A DNA stretch of 64,000 bases from Streptomyces sp. NBC_01478. Lineage in GTDB: Bacteria > Actinomycetota > Actinomycetes > Streptomycetales > Streptomycetaceae. The notes beneath the pieces are model-generated. The model had not been told where the DNA came from. It saw nothing but the letters and a program-made list of their open reading frames with translations, and ran no database searches. The position numbers and the translations under genes were made by a program. Positions 27,248 to 35,010 of the stretch are shown here, one piece after another. The stretch's first letter is position 1. Every line of letters starts with the position of its first letter. Location: the NCBI RefSeq assembly GCF_036227225.1, contig NZ_CP109444.1:11141501-11205500 (forward strand), given 5' to 3'.

Positions 27248-27823
27248 GTGGGCATCATGGGCTATTTGCGTGGGTTCTACCCATGGATCGCGGCAGGCTT
27301 CGTCTCCGCCGTGGACTGGCGCTGGGGCGCGGTGGCCGGCGTCGTCGTCGGTGTCCTTCTGCTGCTCCAGGACCGGCGCAGGGGAGTGGCCATGGACGCG
27401 ATGGTGCTGGAGATCAGCACCATCATCTACTTCCTCATCATCGGAGCGATCGCCTTCAGCTCGCCCGACTCGTCGATCCAGGACCACAGCGACGTCATCT
27501 CGTTCGTCTGGCTCGCCGGGACGGCCTGGGGCAGCATGGCGCTCCGCAGCCCCTTCACACTCGGGATCGCCCGTCGGCAGACGCCCGAGGAGTACTGGGA
27601 CACCCCCGGCTTCCTCTCCGTGAACAACGCCATCACGGCCGCCTGGGGATCCGGGTTCACGTTCATCGCCGTGGTCCTGGCCATCAGCAGCGCGACCGAC
27701 GCCCCCGCCTGGGTCGGCATCACCGCCCACGTCGTCGGCCTGGTCGCCCCCGCGGTCTTCACCTCGATCTATCCCAAGCGTGTCCAGGCGCGCCTCGAAG
27801 CCCTGCAAGCAGCGTCCGCCTGA
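27248..27823 (+). CDS. Integral membrane protein, first gene of PadR-controlled operon
   Basis: 191 residues from a GTG behind AAGGAAG. Five or six membrane segments: PWIAAGFVSAVDW, GAVAGVVVGVLLLLQD, LEISTIIYFLIIGAIAF, VISFVWLAGTAWGSMAL, GSGFTFIAVVLAIS and VGITAHVVGLVAPAVF. The polar segment IARRQTPEEYWDTPGF lies between helices 4 and 5. I do not recognise a named family. Its location 23 bases before a carotenoid/stilbene-type oxygenase suggests a role in handling the hydrophobic substrate or product, by context only. An in-frame ATG at 27218 would lie inside the operator and is rejected. Confidence 0.75.
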   Translation: MGIMGYLRGFYPWIAAGFVSAVDWRWGAVAGVVVGVLLLLQDRRRGVAMDAMVLEISTIIYFLIIGAIAFSSPDSSIQDHSDVISFVWLAGTAWGSMALRSPFTLGIARRQTPEEYWDTPGFLSVNNAITAAWGSGFTFIAVVLAISSATDAPAWVGITAHVVGLVAPAVFTSIYPKRVQARLEALQAASA

Positions 27824-27846
27824 CCAGCCAACCCAAGGAACTCCCC

Positions 27847-29214
27847 ATGAGTACGGACAAGACCCCACCGCCTCCGCACCTGGCCGGCAACTTCGCCCCC
27901 GTCCCCGACGAGATCACCGTCACCGAACTCGCGGTGACCGGGGCGATCCCGCCGGAGCTCACCGGCTGGTACCTGCGCAACGGACCCAACCCGCACGAGG
28001 CCGCCTCCGCCCACTGGTTCACCGGCGACGGGATGGTGCACGGAGTCCGCCTCGACGGCGGCAAGGCCACCTCGTACCGCAACCGCTGGGTCCGCACCCC
28101 CACCTTCGCGACGGGCGCCCAGGTCTACGGCCGGGACGGCGGGATGAACCTCGCCGCGGGCGTCGCCAACACCCACGTCATACGGCACGCGGGCCGCACC
28201 CTCGCCCTCGTCGAGACGTCCTTCCCGCAGGAGCTGAGCTGCGAGGCCGGGCGCGAGCTCGACACCGTGGGGCCCTACGACTTCGACGGCCGCCTGCGCA
28301 CCCCGATGACCGCCCACCCCAAGACCTGCCCGGTCACCGGCGAGCTGCACTTCTATGGATACGGCGGGCTGTCGGCGCCGTACCTCACCTACCACCGTGC
28401 CGACGCCGACGGCGAGTTGACCGTCAGCCGGCCGATCGACGTGCCGGCGCACACGATGATGCACGACTTCTACCTGACCAGGAACCATGTCGTCTTCATG
28501 GACCTGCCCGCCGTGTTCAGCATCGAGCGGGCCATGGATCCGGACGGGGGCATGCCGTACGTCTGGTCCGACACCTACGGAGCCAGGCTCGGCGTCCTGC
28601 GCAGGGACGATCCGTACGGCGACATCCGCTGGTTCGACATCGACCCCTGCTACGTGTTCCACACCCTCAACTCCTATGAGGAGAACGAGGGTCGGCGCCT
28701 CGTCCTGCTGGGCATGCGGTACCCGTCCCTGCGGGACGGCGTCACCGTGGCGACGGCGGCGCACCTGTGGCGGTGGACCATCGATCTCACCACCGGCGCG
28801 ATCAGCGAGGAGCAACTGGACGACCACCCGGGGGAGTTCCCGCGCATCGACGACCGACTCGCGGGCCTGCCCGCCGACTTCGGCCACGCCACCGCGGCGC
28901 CCGTCCCGGAGCTCCCGCAGTACGACCCGAACGAGTCGCGCGCCGCGATCCACCGGTACGACCTCCGCAAGTCGAGCGTCGCCAGCCACTACTTCGCTCC
29001 CGGACGCTTCCCGGGCGAGGCGGCCTTCGCCCCCGCCGACGACCAGGCCGGCGGCCCCGGCTGGCTCATGACCTACGTCTACGACGCCTCGACCGACCGC
29101 AGCGACCTGGTCATCCTGGACGCCGACAACCTCACCCAGGAGCCGGTGGCCACCATTCACCTGCCCCGACGGGTGCCCGCCGGATTCCACGGCAGTTGGC
29201 TGGCGGACGCCTGA
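27847..29214 (+). CDS. Carotenoid cleavage oxygenase-family protein (apocarotenoid or stilbene dioxygenase)
   Basis: 455 residues, start behind AAGGAA. Seven-bladed propeller enzyme with all four iron-binding histidines visible: MTAHPKTCP, HTMMHDFYLT, YVFHTLNSYEE and the C-terminal AGFHGSW. The N-terminal WYLRNGPNPH and FTGDGMVHGVRL are family signatures. Members cleave a C=C bond of carotenoids, apocarotenoids or lignostilbenes with oxygen. No carotenoid biosynthesis gene is in the window, and a PadR regulator controls the operon, so an aromatic stilbene-like substrate is a reasonable alternative to a carotenoid. Confidence 0.9.
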   Translation: MSTDKTPPPPHLAGNFAPVPDEITVTELAVTGAIPPELTGWYLRNGPNPHEAASAHWFTGDGMVHGVRLDGGKATSYRNRWVRTPTFATGAQVYGRDGGMNLAAGVANTHVIRHAGRTLALVETSFPQELSCEAGRELDTVGPYDFDGRLRTPMTAHPKTCPVTGELHFYGYGGLSAPYLTYHRADADGELTVSRPIDVPAHTMMHDFYLTRNHVVFMDLPAVFSIERAMDPDGGMPYVWSDTYGARLGVLRRDDPYGDIRWFDIDPCYVFHTLNSYEENEGRRLVLLGMRYPSLRDGVTVATAAHLWRWTIDLTTGAISEEQLDDHPGEFPRIDDRLAGLPADFGHATAAPVPELPQYDPNESRAAIHRYDLRKSSVASHYFAPGRFPGEAAFAPADDQAGGPGWLMTYVYDASTDRSDLVILDADNLTQEPVATIHLPRRVPAGFHGSWLADA

Positions 29215-29245
29215 CCCACGGCACCCGGCCGAAGCCGTGAACGGT

Positions 29246-29289
29246 GAGCCGTCCTCCGGGCCCGAGGGTTCCGGCCCGGAGGACGGCTC
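29246..29289 (+). terminator. Strong hairpin terminator after the oxygenase gene
   Basis: A perfect 17-base-pair GC-rich stem (29246-29262 with 29273-29289) around a 10-base loop, 32 bases past the stop codon. It has no U tract, as is common for Streptomyces terminators. Confidence 0.8.
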
Positions 29290-29351
29290 TCGCCAGGGTG
29301 CCCCGAACAGCCGGAACCGACAGCCGATCCAGGTGCCGGAAAGGACTCAAG

Positions 29352-30083
29352 ATGGGGGACGTCGCGGGGGCGGCACACCCGGAGAACCCGGAGATTCCGG
29401 GGAACCCGGGGAACCCGGAAGACGCGGTGCTGACGCGTGCGGCCCAGTCGGGTGAAGTCGCCGCGCTGGGGCTGCTGTTGGAGCGGCACCGGGCGGGGAT
29501 GCGCGCCGTGGCGGTGAGCATCCTCGGGCCGGGCGTGGACGCCGACGACGTGATGCAGGACGCGGCGCTGACGGCACTGCTGCGCATCGGGGACGTACGT
29601 GATCCGGAGGCGGTGGGCGCGTGGTTGCGGATGATCGTGCGCAACGCCGGCCGACTGGTGCTGCGGGAGGCGGTGGTGGTCCGGCCGGTGGACGAACTGC
29701 CGTTGCGGTCCACGCAGTTGGGCCCGGAACAGTGGCTCGAACGCAACGCGCTGCGCGACTGGGTCTGGGAGGCACTGGAGGAGCTCTCACCGGCGTTGCG
29801 CATGCCGTTGGTGCTGCGCCACTTAGCCACCGGGGGTGCCTCGTACGAACGGATCGCGGAGGTCTGCGGGGTGCCGGTCGGCACGGTGCGCAGCCGACTG
29901 AACCGGGGCCGGGCCCAGTTGGCGGCCGCCCTCACCGCCACGGCGGACACTCGGCACGGCGACGCCGCACAACGGGTCCGCGCCAGCCGGATCGAGGCGC
30001 GTGCGCTGCTGGCCGCCGAGGGACACAAGGATCTTCGCCCGAGTCCTCGCCTCACCCCGGACCGGATCAGCGCACTGCGCTGA
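29352..30083 (+). CDS. ECF-type RNA polymerase sigma factor, C-terminus possibly shortened
   Basis: 243 residues from ATG 29352 behind AAGGA. Region 2 runs LLLERHRAGMRAVAVSILGPGVDADDVMQDAALTALLRI with the DPEAVGAWLRMIVRNAGR end; region 4 is LEELSPALRMPLVLRHLATGGASYERIAEVCGVPVGTVRSRLNRG. Related sigma factors carry a further SnoaL-like domain, but here only about 45 residues follow region 4, ending LTPDRISALR inside the convergent SDR gene. No anti-sigma factor lies nearby. The in-frame start at 29244 lies on the terminator and is not used. Confidence 0.82.
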   Translation: MGDVAGAAHPENPEIPGNPGNPEDAVLTRAAQSGEVAALGLLLERHRAGMRAVAVSILGPGVDADDVMQDAALTALLRIGDVRDPEAVGAWLRMIVRNAGRLVLREAVVVRPVDELPLRSTQLGPEQWLERNALRDWVWEALEELSPALRMPLVLRHLATGGASYERIAEVCGVPVGTVRSRLNRGRAQLAAALTATADTRHGDAAQRVRASRIEARALLAAEGHKDLRPSPRLTPDRISALR

Positions 30084-30990
30084 ACTCCCCGAAGTAATGG
30101 CCCTCTTCGAGGTCCTGGACCAGCGTGGGGTGCGTCGGCCGCCATCCCGTGCGCTGCCGGGTCAGGGCGCTCGACGCCGGGTTGTCGAGCGCGACCAGCG
30201 GGGCGAGGAAACCGGTGAAGTGCCGGCTCGCCTCCTCGGGGGTCAAACTGACGGCGGGGAGCCCCAGTTGACGCCCGATGGCCCGCGCGATGTCCCGGAA
30301 CGGCACCCCCTCCTCGGCGACGGCGTGGAGGGGCGTACCGGCCGGGGCGGATTCCAGGGCCAGTCGGTACAGGGTCGCCGCGTCACGTCGGTGCACCGAC
30401 GGCCACCGGTTCGACCCGTCGCCGACGAAGGCGGACACACCCGTCGTACGAGCGACGCCGACGAGCGTCGGGATGAATCCGCGCGCGTCTCCGTGGCCGT
30501 GCACGGTCGGGGCCAGCCGTACCGAGGACGACCGCACTCCGCGCTCGCCCGCGGCGAGGACGGACAGCTCCACCTGGAGCCGAAGGGCCGTGACCGGGTT
30601 GGCGGTTGAGGGGGTTTCTTCGGTGAGCAGACGGCCCGGTGTTCGGCCGATGACCCCCGAAGTGACCACGAAGGGCTTGCCCGTGCCCTCCAGTTCCGTG
30701 CCGATCGCCTCCACCGCGTTCAGCTCGGCCTTCGCACGTGCGGCCGGGTCGGTGGTCTCGGAGATGTGCTGGTTCGCGGCGTAGACGACGCCGTCCGCGG
30801 CAGCGGCTCCGGCGCGCAGGCTGTCGGCGTCGTCGATGTCACCGCGGTGCACGGCGACACCGGATCGCGTCAAGGTGTCGGCGGCCGGGTCCGAGCGGGC
30901 GAGGCCGAGTACCTGGTGCCCCGCGTCGAGGAGTTCGCGAACGACGGCGGAGCCGATGTAACCCGTCGCGCCCGCAACGAAAACACGCAC
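30067..30990 (-). CDS. NAD-dependent epimerase/dehydratase-family SDR
   Basis: 307 residues. Extended SDR: nucleotide loop VAGATGYIGSAV at the N-terminus, GDIDDADSL (Asp), AANQHI, and a late HRRDAATLYRLALE. The usual Tyr-x-x-x-Lys is not clear; the region reads VTALRLQVELSVL, so catalytic activity may be altered, as in the NmrA-like or atypical SDRs. It shares 17 bases with the convergent sigma factor gene. Substrate unknown. Confidence 0.8.
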   Translation of the reverse strand: MRVFVAGATGYIGSAVVRELLDAGHQVLGLARSDPAADTLTRSGVAVHRGDIDDADSLRAGAAAADGVVYAANQHISETTDPAARAKAELNAVEAIGTELEGTGKPFVVTSGVIGRTPGRLLTEETPSTANPVTALRLQVELSVLAAGERGVRSSSVRLAPTVHGHGDARGFIPTLVGVARTTGVSAFVGDGSNRWPSVHRRDAATLYRLALESAPAGTPLHAVAEEGVPFRDIARAIGRQLGLPAVSLTPEEASRHFTGFLAPLVALDNPASSALTRQRTGWRPTHPTLVQDLEEGHYFGEFSAVR

Positions 30991-31133
30991 AGTGGAGATC
31001 CCCCAGGTCGGTTCGGGTCGACCCGACAGCAGAAGGCGGCGGGCTCGTGCACCACGCTAGGAAGAGGCCGTGCCGGCGTCCAACGCCTGTGTCGCATAGG
31101 GCGATACGCCCGAGGCATCACCCCTGACGGCAC

Positions 31134-31165
31134 GGCGCCGGGACCCTCGCACAGGTCCCGGCGCC
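31134..31165 (-). terminator. Hairpin terminator after the chitosanase gene
   Basis: A perfect 12-base-pair stem GGCGCCGGGACC/GGTCCCGGCGCC with an 8-base loop, 45 bases past the chitosanase stop on the minus strand. No U tract. Confidence 0.75.
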
Positions 31166-31209
31166 GGTCTGTCCGCCCGGGTCCGCGCCCGACCGGGCGG
31201 CGGCGCCGG

Positions 31210-32064
31210 TCAGTTGATGGTGTAGCTGTCCCCGTAGACCTTCCAGGTCAGCGGCGTGTTGAGGTCGAAGTTGCCGTTTCGGAGGAAGACGCGCTGTTCG
31301 GTGTCGACGCGGGTGGTGTCGCTGTGGGCCTCCTCCTGCTGCATGGCCCACACACGCGCGTCCAGGAAGGCGTTGAGATACGTCGTCTCGTTGCCGCCCT
31401 GGGCCGGCGGCTTGGCCGAACGCAGGGCGCGGGCGCGGATGTTGCGGAAGCTGGTCGGGTCGTCGCCGTCGCCGTGCATGACGATGGCGTCGTAGTACGT
31501 GAACTGGCCCAGCACGCGCAGCCCGTCGGTCTTGCCCTGGCTGACGGCGGGGTTGAAGTACACGCGGTCGCGTTCGTCGTTCTGCGCCTGCTGGAACACC
31601 GTGTCCTGCGCCGCGGTGCGCCAGTCCTTGGGGAAGTTCGGGTCGAGTCCGGAGTGCGAGTCGGTGCCGTTGACGTTGCGCAGCGCGGGCAGGTACTTGG
31701 CGAGGACGTTGCCGGGCTTGCGGGTCGCGTAGAGCTGCACGAGGTCGAGCATGTCGCCGGTGCCGGAGCAGAAGCCGATGATGCCGGCGGTGTAGCCCCG
31801 GCCGTCGCCTATGTCCTCGATGTACTTGTACTGGGCCTTCCAGTCGAGCGAGGAGTTCTCCGCGCTCGACACCAGCTTCATGGCGATCTCCTTCTTCGCC
31901 GGGTCGTCGAGCCCGATCGCCGCGGCGGCCTTGGTGGCTGCCGAGGCCTGCGGAGTGCGCAGCAGAGGTGCCGCCGCGAGCGACACACCGATGAGCGCGA
32001 GGAGCGTACGACGAGAGGGGCTCGCCGGCTCGGAGGTGGCGGGGTCGTGGAACGGGTGGACCAC
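31210..32064 (-). CDS. Secreted GH46 chitosanase
   Basis: 284 residues from GTG 32064 behind GGAG. A Tat-style signal SRRTLLALIGVSLAAAPLLRTPQASA targets it for export folded. The GH46 catalytic pair is visible: Glu in SSAENSSLDW and Asp in IEDIGDGRGYTAGI, followed by GFCSGTGDM. It hydrolyses chitosan endo-wise. The C-terminal NFDLNTPLTWKVYGDSYTIN is the normal GH46 ending, so the gene is complete. An inverted repeat upstream may be the operator for a CsnR-type repressor encoded elsewhere. Confidence 0.93.
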   Translation of the reverse strand: MVHPFHDPATSEPASPSRRTLLALIGVSLAAAPLLRTPQASAATKAAAAIGLDDPAKKEIAMKLVSSAENSSLDWKAQYKYIEDIGDGRGYTAGIIGFCSGTGDMLDLVQLYATRKPGNVLAKYLPALRNVNGTDSHSGLDPNFPKDWRTAAQDTVFQQAQNDERDRVYFNPAVSQGKTDGLRVLGQFTYYDAIVMHGDGDDPTSFRNIRARALRSAKPPAQGGNETTYLNAFLDARVWAMQQEEAHSDTTRVDTEQRVFLRNGNFDLNTPLTWKVYGDSYTIN

Positions 32065-32113
32065 GGGGACTCCAAATGGTGGTGGGGGGTGGGGAGTTGG
32101 TCGTACCGCCGAA

Positions 32114-32136
32114 CTGATAGGAAAGTTAACTATCAG
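32114..32136 (-). promoter_or_regulatory. Chitosanase operator-like inverted repeat
   Basis: Arms CTGATAG/CTATCAG, seven bases each, around GAAAGTTAA. The inner TAGGAAAGTT resembles, from memory, the operator of the ROK-family repressor CsnR at streptomycete csn genes. It lies 50 bases before the chitosanase start. Confidence 0.55.
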
Positions 32137-32298
32137 AAGTTCGGCGCGGAGGGCACCCACCCGGAGCCAAGTTCGTAGATATGAACGAGAGTCGCGTGTC
32201 TGTGCGATGGCGGTGTTTGACGGTTTGCCCGCTCTTGTCGTTCGCGGGCCCAGGGGTCGCGCGGATGTCGTCATATTTCGCGGATGTTGCGCGAACTC

Positions 32299-32357
32299 TT
32301 GACGCGCCCCGCCCCGTTGCGTAGATATGACTGCGCAGTCATGACAGCGCAGTCATA
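32299..32357 (+). promoter_or_regulatory. lacI-type promoter with two tandem 16-base palindromes
   Basis: -35 TTGACG (32299-32304), 17-base spacer, -10 TAGATA (32322-32327). Immediately on it are ATGACTGCGCAGTCAT (32327-32342, perfect palindrome) and ATGACAGCGCAGTCAT (32341-32356, one mismatch pair), sharing two bases. They cover the expected transcription start, so autoregulation by the LacI protein is likely. Confidence 0.75.
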
Positions 32358-32403
32358 CACCGGACTGGGGCTAGGATTCGGCTGCCGGAGATCGGGAGAC
32401 ACC

Positions 32404-33441
32404 ATGACACCAGTGGCAGGACGCGGCGCGGGGGCCGCGCCGCGCAGTGTGGACGTGGCGCGCCTGGCGGGCGTGTCGCAGAAGACGGTGTCCCGGGTCA
32501 TGAACGACGAGCCGTACGTCTCAGAAGACGTACGCCGTCGTGTCCTCGCGGCGGCCGAGGAACTCGGCTACCGCTCCAACAACGCGGCCCGCGCCCTCGC
32601 CTCCGGACGTACCCGGTCCATCGGCGTCGTGACGCTCGGCACCGCCCTCTACGGTCCCGCCTCGCTGCTCATGGGCGTCGAGCGGGCCGTCCGGGACACC
32701 GGCTACGCGCTCCGCGTGGTCAACACGATGGAAGGCGAGTCGGCGGGCATCGCCGGCGCCGTCGACTCGCTCCTCGACCAGGGCGTGGACGGCATCGTCA
32801 TCTCCGAGCCGATCGACGAGGAGGGCGGCGCGGAGCTGTCCGCGCGGGTCGATGTGCCGGTCCTCGTTCTCGGTGCGCCGCCGCCCCTGGCCGCCGCGCA
32901 TGTTGTGACGGGCGGGATCGTCTCCGGGCAGATGGCGCGGGCGGCCACGGAGCACCTGCTGGAACTGGGCCACACCACTGTCCATCATCTGGCGGGGCCT
33001 CAGCGCTGGTACTCGGCGCGGGATCGGCTCGACGGGTGGCGTGCCGCGCTCGCCGCCCACGGGCGGGTCGAACCTCCCGTCGTGCAGGGCGACTGGTCGG
33101 CTGCCTCCGGGTACACGGCCGGTCGTGAACTCGTCGCCGATGCCGGTGTCACCGCGGTGTTCGCCGCGAATGACGACATGGCGATCGGTCTGATGCGGGC
33201 GCTGACGGAAGCGGGGCGGCGGGTTCCGGAGGATGTCAGTGTCGTCGGGTTTGACGACACGCCGGTTGCCGCGTATGTGACACCGCCGTTGACCACGGTG
33301 CGGCAGCCGTTCGACGCGATGGCGCAGGACGGTCTGAAGCTGTTGGTGCATGCCATCGAGAACCCTCAGGCGGATCCTTTGCCTATGGCCGATCCGCCGG
33401 TTGAGCTGATTGTTCGGGCGTCTACGGCGGCGCCCCGCTAG
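32404..33441 (+). CDS. LacI-family regulator of the arabinogalactan-type utilisation operon
   Basis: 345 residues from ATG 32404 behind GGGAGA. HTH RSVDVARLAGVSQKTVSRVMNDEPYVS, hinge NNAARALASGRTRSIG and effector core with VFAANDDMAIGLMRALTEAGRRVPEDVSVVGFDDTPVAAYVTPPLTTVRQP, close to GalR-type regulators. It precedes the SBP-permease-permease-GH42-glycosidase operon on the same strand. A hairpin between it and the transporter genes suggests separate or partial read-through expression. Confidence 0.92.
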   Translation: MTPVAGRGAGAAPRSVDVARLAGVSQKTVSRVMNDEPYVSEDVRRRVLAAAEELGYRSNNAARALASGRTRSIGVVTLGTALYGPASLLMGVERAVRDTGYALRVVNTMEGESAGIAGAVDSLLDQGVDGIVISEPIDEEGGAELSARVDVPVLVLGAPPPLAAAHVVTGGIVSGQMARAATEHLLELGHTTVHHLAGPQRWYSARDRLDGWRAALAAHGRVEPPVVQGDWSAASGYTAGRELVADAGVTAVFAANDDMAIGLMRALTEAGRRVPEDVSVVGFDDTPVAAYVTPPLTTVRQPFDAMAQDGLKLLVHAIENPQADPLPMADPPVELIVRASTAAPR

Positions 33442-33528
33442 TTGGTCCGCCGGGTCCGCGGTTCCTCTTCCGCGGGCCGGTGGGGCTGGTCGCGCCCACG
33501 CGGCGGACCCGCACATCGAAACAGCCCC

Positions 33529-33546
33529 GCGCCCCTGAAGGGGCGC
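33529..33546 (+). terminator. Short GC-rich hairpin between lacI-type and SBP genes
   Basis: GCGCCCCT/AGGGGCGC with a two-base centre, part of the CCCCGCGCCCCTGAAGGGG element seen repeatedly in Streptomyces intergenic regions. It may end the regulator transcript or attenuate read-through. Confidence 0.5.
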
Positions 33547-33619
33547 TCACCTCACCGGAAATTTCAGCATGCCGTCGATCGGTGTGCCGGTTCCTCGTAC
33601 CCTCTCTCGGGAGTTCATC

Positions 33620-35008
33620 ATGTCCGGAACCTTCTCCAACTCGCCCTCGTCGCTGAGTCGTCGGGGCTTCCTCGCCGCCACCGGAGCCGTGTCGCTGGGT
33701 GCCGCCCTGACCGCCTGCGGTGGCGACAGCGGCAGCACGAGCGGTTCGTCCAGCAAGCCGGTCGGTCAGGCCGACATCGACAAGGCGATGAAGACGCCGA
33801 CCCAACTCACTTTCTGGACCTGGGTGCCGAACATCGACAAGGAGGTCGCGCTCTTCGAGAAGAAGTACCCGGCCGTGAAGGTCAAGGTCGTCAACGCCGG
33901 TCAGGGCACGCCCCAGTACACCAAGCTGCGCACCGCGCTGAAGGCGAACAGCGGGGCGCCGGACATGGTGCAGATCGAGTTCCAGGCGATCCCGACGTTC
34001 ACCATCACCGACAGCCTGCTGGACCTGCGTCCCTACGGCGCCTCCGCGCTCAAGTCGACATTCGTGGACTGGACTTGGGGGCAGGTCAGCGGCAGCAAGG
34101 GCGAGGTGTGGGCGATACCGCAGGACACCGGACCGATGGGCATGCTGTACCGCAAGGACATCTTCGACCGGCACGGCATCCAAGTCCCCACCACCTGGGA
34201 CGAGTTCGCGGCCGCTGCCCGCAAGCTGCACAAGGCCGACCCGGACGTCTACCTCACCAACCTCGCCGCCAACCAAGTCGCCGCCTGGCACGGCCTGTTG
34301 TGGCAGGCGGGCGCCAAGCCGTACGTCACCTCCGGCAAGAGCGACATCACCGTCAGTGTCGACGACGCGGTCTCCCAGAAGCTCGGCCAGTACTGGGGCA
34401 CCCTCGCCAAGGACGGCGTGATCGGCGTTGAGCCGGACTTCACCGACTCCTGGTACGCGGCCCTCAACAAGGGCAAGTACGCGACCTGGCTGACCGGCGC
34501 CTGGGGGCCGGCCTTCCTCTCCGGCTCGGCGAAGGCCACCTCCGGCAAGTGGCGCGCCGCCCCGCTCCCGCAGTGGGACGCCGCCAAGCCCAGCTCGGGC
34601 AACTGGGGCGGCTCGACCACCGCGGTCATCCGCTCCACCAAGAACCCCATCCAGGCAGCGGTGTTCGCCCAGTTCCTCAACAGCGATCCCACCAGCGCCA
34701 AGATGTTCGCCACCGAACAGTTCTTCTTCCCGGCGACCAAGACCCTGCTCGGCGAGGCGAGTTTCCTCGGCGACGCACCCGCCTTCTACGGCGGCCAGAA
34801 GGTCAACCAGGTCTTCGCGGACATCAGCGCCCAGGTCGACCCCGCCTTCCAGTGGCCGCCGTTCCTCGACCGGGTGGCCACGGACTGGACCGAGACGGTC
34901 GGCAAGTCGCTGGCCGACAAGACGGACACCGTCCGCGCGCTCGGCTCCTGGCAGTCACGCATCACGACCTTCGCCAAGAGCCAGGGCTTCACCGTCAAGG
35001 GAGGCTGA
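33620..35008 (+). CDS. CUT1 sugar ABC transporter substrate-binding lipoprotein
   Basis: 462 residues from ATG 33620 behind GGGAG. A twin-arginine lipoprotein signal, SRRGFLAATGAVSLGAALTACGG, indicates Tat export followed by lipidation. Family-1 solute-binding fold: LTFWTWVPNIDKEVALFEKKYP, MVQIEFQAIP, GEVWAIPQDTGPMGMLYRKDIF, YATWLTGAWGP. It binds an oligosaccharide, probably beta-galactosides or arabinan fragments judging from the GH42 and secreted glycosidase downstream. First gene of a five-gene operon with the permeases. Confidence 0.92.
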   Translation: MSGTFSNSPSSLSRRGFLAATGAVSLGAALTACGGDSGSTSGSSSKPVGQADIDKAMKTPTQLTFWTWVPNIDKEVALFEKKYPAVKVKVVNAGQGTPQYTKLRTALKANSGAPDMVQIEFQAIPTFTITDSLLDLRPYGASALKSTFVDWTWGQVSGSKGEVWAIPQDTGPMGMLYRKDIFDRHGIQVPTTWDEFAAAARKLHKADPDVYLTNLAANQVAAWHGLLWQAGAKPYVTSGKSDITVSVDDAVSQKLGQYWGTLAKDGVIGVEPDFTDSWYAALNKGKYATWLTGAWGPAFLSGSAKATSGKWRAAPLPQWDAAKPSSGNWGGSTTAVIRSTKNPIQAAVFAQFLNSDPTSAKMFATEQFFFPATKTLLGEASFLGDAPAFYGGQKVNQVFADISAQVDPAFQWPPFLDRVATDWTETVGKSLADKTDTVRALGSWQSRITTFAKSQGFTVKGG

Positions 35009-35010
35009 CC

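Larger units (their letters stand above)
32065..32403. other. 339-base divergent control region between chitosanase and lacI-type genes
   Basis: No coding frame is convincing. It holds the chitosanase inverted repeat (32114-32136), a weaker inverted repeat TTCGCG-7-CGCGAA (32277-32295), and the promoter with tandem palindromes of the LacI gene (32299-32357). Confidence 0.7.

Noticed and set aside
31080..31110. TCGC-ATAGG-GCGA near the SDR promoter as an operator
   Set aside because: Only four-base arms, too short to distinguish from chance in GC-rich DNA.
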